From contig JAEUJT010000502.1 in NCBI GenBank assembly GCA_016793525.1, forward strand, positions 1-5,095: a DNA stretch of 5,095 bases, written 5' to 3'. Every line of letters starts with the position of its first letter. Position 1 is the first letter of the stretch. Shown one piece after another: positions 1 to 5,095 of the stretch. The notes under the pieces were generated by a model. That model saw only the letters and a list, made by a program, of their open reading frames with translations, was not told where the DNA came from and did not search any database. Both the position numbers and the translations under genes were made by a program. Origin of the DNA: Archangium sp. GTDB lineage: Bacteria; Myxococcota; Myxococcia; Myxococcales; Myxococcaceae.

Positions 1-2323
1 GGTGAATGAGAATACGGGTGCCGTTCGCCACCGCTACGCAGTCTTCGAGCCCGTCTCCGTTGGTGTCGAGAAACACCGGGGGCCCACCGCCGCCGTTGGA
101 GATGCCGTCGTACACGTCGGGCGCGCGAAAGTGCCCCGCACCGTCTCCCAACATGACGTTCCACCGGCCGACGCCCATCACCGTCAGGTCGAGGTGGCGA
201 TCGTCGTTGAGATCTCTCAGCGCCAGCGTGTTGCCCCAGTTTGCCAGCAGGCCGCTCGCCTCTGACAGGTTTCGGGCCGTGAAGCCGCCGCGCCCGTTGC
301 CTCGGTAGAGCGTGGTGCGCGGAGGGTTGTCGGTGTTCACCACGACGTCGAGGTGCCCATCTTCGTCGACGTCTCCGGCCACCAGCGAGGTGGCGAAGGT
401 GCCCGCGGTGCGGTTCGCGGCCTCACCTGGCACGTCGACCGCTTGGAGGAAGGTACCGTCGCCCTTGCCGCGCAGGAGCGTCAACCCGCCCGCCGGATCG
501 AAGTGGGTCACCACGAGATCGAGGTGGCCGTCTTCGTTGAAGTCGCCGCGGTCGAGCGACAGCGGCCGCTTGAGGGTGTCGACCAGCACCGGCGCGGCGA
601 GGCCTCCGTCGCCGTCGTTGGCGTAGATCTGCAGCTGCTTGGGGTTGACCAAGAGCAGCACCACCTCTGGGCGCTGGTCGGAGTTGAGATCGACGAGGTG
701 AACGCGCCGCGCCTCCGACGAGGCCACCAGCACCTGGCTCGAGCGCAACGTGCCGTCGCCGCCCCCGAGCCACGCCGTCACCTCCGACCCGGCGAGCTGC
801 ACCACGTCGGCGGCGCCGTCTCCGTTCAGATCTCCCGTCTGGAGATCGCCCACCGCCGCGGCGCCAGCGTCGGTGGTCGTCAGCAGCTGCGCGTCGGCGA
901 AGTCAGGCGCCTGCCCCTGCGCCAGCACCTGGAGCACGCCACCGTTCGCGGCGAACACCAGGTCGCTCCGGCCGTCACCGGTGAAGTCGGCGGTGGCCAC
1001 CAGGCTCGCCAGCGCGAGCGGCGCCTGCACTTCCCCGTAGCGGGAGTCGACCCCCGCGTCGAAGGCCCCGGTCCCCGTGCCGGCATTGACGCGCAGCACC
1101 GGCGCGCCGGTCGCGGTGATGCCGAGGGCGGCCACGTCGAGCCGGCCATCGCCGTTGAAGTCGCCCAGCGCCACGCGGCGCGCCTGCCGGCCCAACGTCT
1201 CCGGTCCGTTGTCGACCACCGCGGCGTTGCCGACGACGTCGAGCAGGCGAACGACCCCGTCGGCGGAGATGATGTCGGCGCGGCCGTCGCCGTCGAAGTC
1301 GCCCACGTCGAGATCATTGGCGCTGCCCAGCCCGGAGACGCCACCGCGGGTGAAGCGGCCGTTTCCCTGGCTGAGCAACACCTCGAACTCGCCGGGGTTG
1401 TAGCAGGCCACCGCCACGTCGAGCCGAGCGTCGCCGTTGAACCGCCCGACCGCCAACGACGCGGGGCTGGCGCAGGTCTCGAGCGTCGCGCCGGGAGCGA
1501 AGCGGCCCTCCCCCAGCCCAGCGAGGAGCGTGACGAACCGCGCGCCGCTCGTCAGCAGCACGTCACTTTTGCCGTCGCCCGTCACGTCGCCGGTCACCAA
1601 GCCGCGGCCGACGAGGCCCCCCGCGGGGCTCACGCCGGTCAGCTCGATGGGCGGCCCGGTCAGCCCTGAGCGCGAGCCCTGGAACACCGACAACGTCGCG
1701 CCGGTCGCGGAGAAGGTCACCACGTCGGGCGCGCCGTCGCCGGTCACGTCGTCGACCGCGAGGGCGGTGGCGTTGGCGACGGTGGAGAGCAGCACCGGCC
1801 GGTAGAAGCGGAGGTCGCCGAGGTTGTACGAGATGGCGAGCGTCGATTCGGGGTCGCCGCGCGACAGAAACGCCAAGTCGTCATACCCGTCGGCGTTGAA
1901 GTCGGCCGCCACCAGCCCGGTCAGCCGCAGGGTGTCTCCGGCCGACACGCTGCCGACGCGGCGAAAGGTCAGATCGCCCGCCCCCTTGAGCAGCACCACC
2001 TCTTGTTGATCCGCCACCGCCAGATCGAGCAGCCCGTCGGCGTCGAGGTCGATCGTCACCACCGTCGTGCCGTTGCCGAGGCCGGTCAGCTTGGTCGAGT
2101 ATTTCCCCGAGGGGCGCTTCGGCGCATCGGGCTCGTCTTCGAAGGGGCCATCGACGGGTTGGCAGAACGACGCGCGGCAGACGAAGCCGTCGGCGCAGTC
2201 TTCGGTGCGGGCGCACACATATTTTCGATCGCGAGCTGAGATCGTCGGCCCGAAACACGAGGGCGCCGCGACCGCGATCGCGAGAACGACACCAAGACCG
2301 AGCCGGCCGCGAGGGGAGAGCAC
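1..2323 (-). CDS. Exported FG-GAP/VCBS-repeat protein, probable lipoprotein (partial, C-terminus off the left edge)
   Basis: An uninterrupted frame of 774 codons runs from a GTG start to the window edge with no stop. The start is forced: an in-frame TGA lies at 2342-2344 and this GTG is the only start codon after it. Residues 8-20 are a hydrophobic leader, followed by Cys23 in the context APSC, a weak lipobox. A Cys cluster follows (C37, C43, C49, C54). From residue 92 the chain carries 14 Ca2+-loop motifs of the type DxDxDGxxD or DxNxDGxxD, about every 50 residues, for example DFDGDGRAD at 342-350 and DFNGDGRLD at 388-396. This is the signature of FG-GAP/VCBS integrin-alpha-like beta-propellers, which are usually extracellular and bind calcium. 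The ligand cannot be told. At about 50 residues per blade, 14 blades could form two seven-bladed propellers; that is inference. The gene is divergent from the propeller protein at 2394. Family call is strong; surface lipidation is uncertain. Confidence 0.9.
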   Translation of the reverse strand, partial: MLSPRGRLGLGVVLAIAVAAPSCFGPTISARDRKYVCARTEDCADGFVCRASFCQPVDGPFEDEPDAPKRPSGKYSTKLTGLGNGTTVVTIDLDADGLLDLAVADQQEVVLLKGAGDLTFRRVGSVSAGDTLRLTGLVAADFNADGYDDLAFLSRGDPESTLAISYNLGDLRFYRPVLLSTVANATALAVDDVTGDGAPDVVTFSATGATLSVFQGSRSGLTGPPIELTGVSPAGGLVGRGLVTGDVTGDGKSDVLLTSGARFVTLLAGLGEGRFAPGATLETCASPASLAVGRFNGDARLDVAVACYNPGEFEVLLSQGNGRFTRGGVSGLGSANDLDVGDFDGDGRADIISADGVVRLLDVVGNAAVVDNGPETLGRQARRVALGDFNGDGRLDVAALGITATGAPVLRVNAGTGTGAFDAGVDSRYGEVQAPLALASLVATADFTGDGRSDLVFAANGGVLQVLAQGQAPDFADAQLLTTTDAGAAAVGDLQTGDLNGDGAADVVQLAGSEVTAWLGGGDGTLRSSQVLVASSEARRVHLVDLNSDQRPEVVLLLVNPKQLQIYANDGDGGLAAPVLVDTLKRPLSLDRGDFNEDGHLDLVVTHFDPAGGLTLLRGKGDGTFLQAVDVPGEAANRTAGTFATSLVAGDVDEDGHLDVVVNTDNPPRTTLYRGNGRGGFTARNLSEASGLLANWGNTLALRDLNDDRHLDLTVMGVGRWNVMLGDGAGHFRAPDVYDGISNGGGGPPVFLDTNGDGLEDCVAVANGTRILIH
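41..2050 (-). repeat. Array of 14 FG-GAP/VCBS calcium-loop repeats within the minus-strand CDS
   Basis: The loop motifs begin at residues 92, 141, 192, 246, 294, 342, 388, 446, 498, 545, 594, 651, 704 and 753, giving periods of 46-58 residues. Eleven keep the acidic positions and the central DG. Three are degenerate: RFNGDARLD at 294, DLNSDQRPE at 545 and DLNDDRHLD at 704. At DNA level the plus strand shows recurring variants of gtcgccgttgaagtcgcc, the antisense of the Gly-Asp-Phe-Asn-Gly-Asp codons. The array probably continues past the left edge, because the last motif lies only 13 residues from it. Confidence 0.88.
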
Positions 2324-2393
2324 CTGTGGTGATGTAGCGCATCAGACCGCATACGCGCTCGTCAACGAGGGGTATGCTCACTGCCCGCGCTCC
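2324..2393. promoter_or_regulatory. Divergent intergenic region, presumed to hold both 5' control regions
   Basis: Seventy base pairs separate the GTG of the minus-strand gene from the ATG of the plus-strand gene. A minus-strand TTGACG (2365 to 2360) resembles a -35 box, but the hexamer 17 bp downstream is a poor -10 box. On the plus strand TATGCT (2373-2378) resembles a -10 box and would give an almost leaderless transcript, but it has no good -35 partner. Neither start has a Shine-Dalgarno sequence at normal spacing. The location is logically required unless promoters lie inside the genes; the individual boxes are weak. Confidence 0.35.
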
Positions 2394-4568
2394 ATGGCCT
2401 TTCGACACGTCGCCGTCACCGTCGTCATCGCGTTGATCGACTTGGCGTGCACCGGCACGTTCGACGACTCGCGCGCGCGGCGCTTCGCCTGCAAGTCGGC
2501 CGATGACTGCAACCCCGGCTTCGTGTGCCAGCTGGGCACGTGTGTCTCGAGCGACGAGGTGGTGCCCGATGCGGGTGAGATCATTCCCACCGCGGCCGAC
2601 GGTGGCATGCCGTGTTCGGGCTGCCGCGCGTCGAGTGGGCGCTGCGTCGTGGCGCCCACGCCGGCCGAATGCGGGAGCGGTGGCTCGGCCTGTGTCGCGT
2701 GCCCCGGAGACCAGGTCTGCCTCGTCGGGCGCTGCACCGTGAGCGACGGAGGGCGCCTCTGGGTCGACGCCGGCGTGGTCGATGCCGGAGCGCCAGACGC
2801 GGGCACCGAAGAGATCGACGCGGGGCCGCCTTTCGGCGCGGGGTTCGGCGTGCCCTTCGACGGAGGCCCCGTGGCCATGGGCTGCGCCGCGAGCGGGTGG
2901 TGTTGGGTCAACCCGGCGCCGTTCCCCTTCTCAGAATGCACCCCGGTGGCCACCAGCGCAGACGGCGGTTACGCGCTGTTGCAGGGGCGCCTGTTCCGCG
3001 TGGGCGCCGACGGGGTGGCGCCGGTCGAGCTGGGCGACGCGGGGCCCTTCCTCGGGGCCATGGCGCTCGGCACCGAGCTGCTGCTCACCACCGACGACGG
3101 AACGGCGTTTCATTTCCGCGAGGGGCACCCGCTGGCCGTCCTCCCGGCGCCGCCGATCAACGGCCTGCAGTTCGCCGCGTCGGGCTCCGGCGAGCTCTGG
3201 GCATCTGACGCCGACCACTCGCTGGCCCGCTTCGATGCCACCTCGCAGACCTGGACCATCGTGCCGCTCCCCATGGGCGGGTACACGGTGAGCAGCATGC
3301 TGCCCACCGGCGGCGGTGTGGGGTACTTCGTGTTGACCAGCCCCGTCACCCCGGCGCAGCTGATCTTCTTCTACGACGGTGGCAACTGGGTGTCCCTCAC
3401 CAGCGCCGGGCAATGTCTGGCCGGAACGCGCGCCGACGACGTGCTGATGAGCACCACCACCGAGATCGTCAGGCTCACGCCCACCGGGGCGGTCTCGCTG
3501 ACGCCGCCCATGGTGGCCTCGAACCGCTGCGTGGTGCACAGCGCGGGCGACGCGGTGTATGCCTCGACAGGCCGCGTCCTCGAGGTGAACGACGGAGGCG
3601 TCTGGCGGGCGGTCTACACGGCGCCCAGCACCGCCATCAGCGGCCTGTCGATGAACGGTGACGGCGGGCTGATGTGCGGCCCGAATTGGCTCTCCGGCGC
3701 GACCGACGGCACGTGGTCGAACCGCTTGCGCGCATCGCCAGTCGAGTTCGAGCGCGGGCGTGCCTCGGCGGTCTCGGTGCGAGACGACGGCTCGGCGTAC
3801 CTGTTCTTTCAGCAGCGAACCTGGCACGTCGACGGCGGCGCCGGCAGCCAGATCTCGGCCCTGGCCACGCAGCGGCTGTACGTCGACCTCCCGGGCGGCG
3901 GCGCGCTGACCCGCAGCGGCATGAACGACTTCTTCCAGTTCGACGGCGCGACGTTGACCGGCCCCATGCCGGTGACGATGGCCGCGGAGTCGGTGTCGGT
4001 GCTGGCCATGTCGGTCGAAAATGACTCGAGCGCGTGGGCCGTCGGCCGGCCGGCGTTCAGCCTTGCCAGCCTCGTGCTTCACTGGGACGGAGGCACCTGG
4101 GACTCAGTGGAGCACCCGGCGGCCAACGAGGCGCTCCAAGCGCTGGCAAGCACGCCGGAGGCCACCTGGCTCGGGGTGAGCGATCGGCTCTACCTCTGGG
4201 AGAACGGCGGGTGGACAGATGCCGGCGTCGGAGACCCCGGCGCGCGAATCACCTGGCTGGGCGCGGTGTCGCCGAGCCGCGTCTTGGTGTCGACGGGCGC
4301 GCGCATTCGGGGCTGGCAGCGCGACGCGGGCTGGGTGACCGAGCTCGACGCGCCGGTCTACGCAGTGGCGAGCGACCCGGCGACTGGCACCGCGGTGGCC
4401 GTGTCTTCGAACCAACCGGGCACCGTCTACGTGCGCGACATGGCGGGCGTGTGGCAGCGCGAGGCGCTCCCCGGAGCCCAACTCGTCAACCAGAACACCA
4501 AGGCCGGCATTCGCGGCGCCCACGTCTGGCTCGCGGGCGACGACACCACCGTGCTGGAACGACGGTGA
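2394..4568 (+). CDS. Exported Cys-rich protein with Trp-punctuated beta-propeller-like repeats, probable lipoprotein
   Basis: 724 residues starting at ATG 2394. The frame is open further upstream, but a longer start would overlap the divergent gene and discard the leader. A hydrophobic stretch (about 5-18) ends at Cys19, with a poor lipobox (DLAC, Asp at -3). C33, C39, C45 and C50 copy the spacing of the divergent gene's cluster. A second cluster has eight Cys between 74 and 114, then a linker with four Asp-Ala-Gly triplets (125-144). The remainder consists of repeats of roughly 36-52 residues, many closing on DGGxW or a variant: FYDGGNW 326-332, NDGGVW 399-404, HWDGGTW 563-569, and Trp at 607, 647 and 687. 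This looks like WD40/Kelch-style beta-propeller blades, but no named family is recognised. Role unknown; surface binding or scaffolding is a guess. The stop codon lies within a tandem repeat. Confidence 0.85.
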   Translation: MAFRHVAVTVVIALIDLACTGTFDDSRARRFACKSADDCNPGFVCQLGTCVSSDEVVPDAGEIIPTAADGGMPCSGCRASSGRCVVAPTPAECGSGGSACVACPGDQVCLVGRCTVSDGGRLWVDAGVVDAGAPDAGTEEIDAGPPFGAGFGVPFDGGPVAMGCAASGWCWVNPAPFPFSECTPVATSADGGYALLQGRLFRVGADGVAPVELGDAGPFLGAMALGTELLLTTDDGTAFHFREGHPLAVLPAPPINGLQFAASGSGELWASDADHSLARFDATSQTWTIVPLPMGGYTVSSMLPTGGGVGYFVLTSPVTPAQLIFFYDGGNWVSLTSAGQCLAGTRADDVLMSTTTEIVRLTPTGAVSLTPPMVASNRCVVHSAGDAVYASTGRVLEVNDGGVWRAVYTAPSTAISGLSMNGDGGLMCGPNWLSGATDGTWSNRLRASPVEFERGRASAVSVRDDGSAYLFFQQRTWHVDGGAGSQISALATQRLYVDLPGGGALTRSGMNDFFQFDGATLTGPMPVTMAAESVSVLAMSVENDSSAWAVGRPAFSLASLVLHWDGGTWDSVEHPAANEALQALASTPEATWLGVSDRLYLWENGGWTDAGVGDPGARITWLGAVSPSRVLVSTGARIRGWQRDAGWVTELDAPVYAVASDPATGTAVAVSSNQPGTVYVRDMAGVWQREALPGAQLVNQNTKAGIRGAHVWLAGDDTTVLERR
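2613..2735 (+). other. Eight-cysteine module in the plus-strand exported protein
   Basis: Residues 74-114 contain Cys at 74, 77, 84, 93, 100, 103, 109 and 114, including CGSGG near the middle and CPGDQVC towards the end. Even numbers of closely spaced Cys in an exported protein suggest four disulfides. The general layout, with CGxGGxxCxxC followed by CxxGQxCxxGxC, resembles Cys-rich modules often seen in myxobacterial secreted proteins; that comparison is from memory. It sits between the N-terminal cluster and the linker, so it probably acts as a rigid stalk. Confidence 0.6.
2766..2825 (+). other. Asp-Ala-Gly repeat linker
   Basis: Residues 125-144 contain four Asp-Ala-Gly triplets (125-127, 130-132, 135-137, 142-144), spaced by two to four residues with Pro and Glu between. 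The low-complexity, acidic, flexible composition separates the Cys-rich stalk from the repeat body. Such linkers are familiar in exported proteins of high-GC deltaproteobacteria and myxobacteria, which supports the taxonomic guess. Confidence 0.65.
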
Positions 4569-4694
4569 GCTGGAACGACGGTGAGCGGGAACGACTGTGA
4601 GCTGGAACGACGGTGAGCTGGAACGCCGGTGAGCTGGAACGTCGGGTGAGGCTGGAACGAGGGTGAGGCCGGAACGAGGGTGAGGCCGTGGTGG
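4551..4694 (+). repeat. 16/17-bp tandem repeat (minisatellite) starting in the 3' end of the propeller gene
   Basis: Consensus gtgagctggaacgacg. Units: 4551-4564 (14 bp, lacks 'ag', still coding), 4565-4580, 4581-4596, 4597-4612, 4613-4628, 4629-4645 (17 bp), 4646-4662 (17 bp), 4663-4679 (17 bp), and a degenerate remnant from 4680. Units 4565-4580 and 4597-4612 are identical. Divergence grows towards the truD side (gtgaggccggaacgagg). Because 16 is not a multiple of 3, the TGA in each unit falls in all three plus frames in turn. On the minus strand the unit has no stop in any frame, which produces spurious open frames. Apart from this array, the 159-bp gap to truD holds only the truD ribosome binding site. 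No stem-loop with a U-tract is visible. Confidence 0.9.
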
Positions 4695-4715
4695 CGGTCG
4701 GCGGGGTGAGCGAGT

Positions 4716-4720
4716 AGAGG
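4716..4720 (+). promoter_or_regulatory. Ribosome binding site of truD
   Basis: AGAGG lies 7 nt before the ATG at 4728, a normal spacing for a Shine-Dalgarno sequence. An in-frame TGA at 4707-4709 leaves ATG 4728 as the only start in the frame. Neither of the other two starts in the window has such a site. Confidence 0.65.
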
Positions 4721-4727
4721 TCGAGCG

Positions 4728-5095
4728 ATGCGGCTCAAGCAGCGGCCCGAAGACTTCTCCGTCAAAGAATCGTTCCGCTACGACGAGGTGCCCGACGGGA
4801 AGTTCCGCGTGTACCTGATGGACAAGCAGAAGATCTCGACCTTCGACGCCGTCACGCGCATCTCCGACGCGTTCGGGCTCAAGCCAGGGGCGATTTCGTA
4901 CTGCGGCTTGAAAGACAAACAGGGCCGCACCGAGCAGCTGATCGCCGTCGATGGCCACGACGTCGACATGCAAGAAGACATGCTGCGCCTGAAGTACCTG
5001 GGCCGCACCGACCGGGCGCTGAGCGCCGCCAACATCACGTCGAACCGCTTCGCCGTCACCGTTCGCCACGTGCGCCGCGACGAGCTGCAGCCGCT
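4728..5095 (+). CDS. truD: tRNA pseudouridine(13) synthase TruD (partial, C-terminus off the right edge)
   Basis: 122 codons are present before the edge. TruD isomerises uridine 13 in the D-arm of certain tRNAs to pseudouridine in the cytoplasm. The N-terminal RPEDFSVKE (residues 6-14) matches the PEDFxVxE opening of the family. GLKDKQGRTEQ (60-70) matches the TruD family signature GxKDxxAxTxQ, which places the catalytic aspartate at D63 (equivalent to D80 of the E. coli enzyme). SNRFAVTVR (105-113) corresponds to the GNxFxxxLR segment, with N106 and F108 matching the conserved Asn and Phe of the active site; Ser replaces the usual Gly. The N-terminus is shorter than in E. coli, with about 17 fewer residues before the catalytic Asp. 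A good ribosome binding site precedes the ATG. The full enzyme is typically about 350-400 residues, so roughly a third is visible. It looks functionally unrelated to its neighbours. Confidence 0.93.
   Translation, partial: MRLKQRPEDFSVKESFRYDEVPDGKFRVYLMDKQKISTFDAVTRISDAFGLKPGAISYCGLKDKQGRTEQLIAVDGHDVDMQEDMLRLKYLGRTDRALSAANITSNRFAVTVRHVRRDELQP

Noticed and set aside
353..1669. Long plus-strand open frame of 438 codons
   Set aside because: It is antisense to the FG-GAP gene. Its periodic Ala-Val-Ala-Val-Glu-Val pattern is the reverse complement of the repeated Asp-Gly-Asp codons, and it matches no family I recognise.
2067..2393. Upstream extension of the plus-strand propeller gene
   Set aside because: It would overlap the N-terminus of the divergent gene. 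The leader peptide and Cys module begin cleanly at ATG 2394, and the extension looks like antisense of the FG-GAP N-terminus.
1881..2408. Minus-strand frame of 175 codons overlapping the FG-GAP start
   Set aside because: It is Arg-rich and shifted relative to the continuous 774-codon FG-GAP frame, which has the leader, Cys module and repeats. It is a shadow, not a frameshifted piece.
2374..2430. Small open frame from ATG 2374
   Set aside because: It ends after 18 codons, its SD-like GAGGGG is only about 1 nt away, and it overlaps the propeller gene out of frame. There is no sign of coding selection.
2931..4082. Minus-strand open frame of 383 codons inside the propeller gene
   Set aside because: It is antisense to a well-supported gene, His/Arg/Gly-rich, with no leader or motif.
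4565..4694. CRISPR array or rho-independent terminator
   Set aside because: Units of 16-17 bp are directly abutted with no spacers, and they show no hairpin followed by a T-run.
4104..5069. Minus-strand open frames through the tandem repeat and truD, encoding SSSPSFQ/VVPAHRR repeats
   Set aside because: The repeat unit has no stop in any minus-strand frame, so openness is automatic. The frames are antisense to truD and the propeller gene, which are real.

Overview
The window is high-GC DNA with strong G/C third-position codon use in all three genes. Together with lipoprotein-like leaders, Cys-rich modules and an Asp-Ala-Gly linker, this points to a member of the Myxococcota (myxobacteria or relatives). 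The phylum call is inference from style; no marker gene here is complete enough to place the genus.

Layout. Positions 1-2323, minus strand: the first 774 codons of a large exported FG-GAP/VCBS-repeat protein that runs off the left edge. Positions 2324-2393: a 70-bp divergent intergenic gap that must hold the 5' control regions of both flanking genes. Positions 2394-4568, plus strand: a complete 724-residue exported protein. It has a leader, two cysteine clusters, an Asp-Ala-Gly linker, then about 550 residues of Trp-punctuated repeats resembling a beta-propeller. Positions 4551-4694: a 16/17-bp tandem repeat that starts inside the last codons of that gene. Positions 4728-5095, plus strand: the N-terminal third or so of TruD, tRNA pseudouridine-13 synthase, running off the right edge.

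How the genes relate. The two divergent genes look like a related pair of surface or periplasmic proteins. Their mature N-termini share one cysteine pattern with identical spacing (C-x13-C-x5-C-x5-C-x4-C), followed by different repeat-built bodies. truD is a housekeeping tRNA-modification gene. It has its own ribosome binding site, lies 159 bp beyond the end of the preceding gene, and has no evident functional link to the pair.

No RNA gene, CRISPR array, insertion sequence, integrase or clear intrinsic terminator was seen. The most unusual items are the shared N-terminal module of the divergent pair and the tandem repeat that appears to be seeded by the 3' end of the propeller gene.
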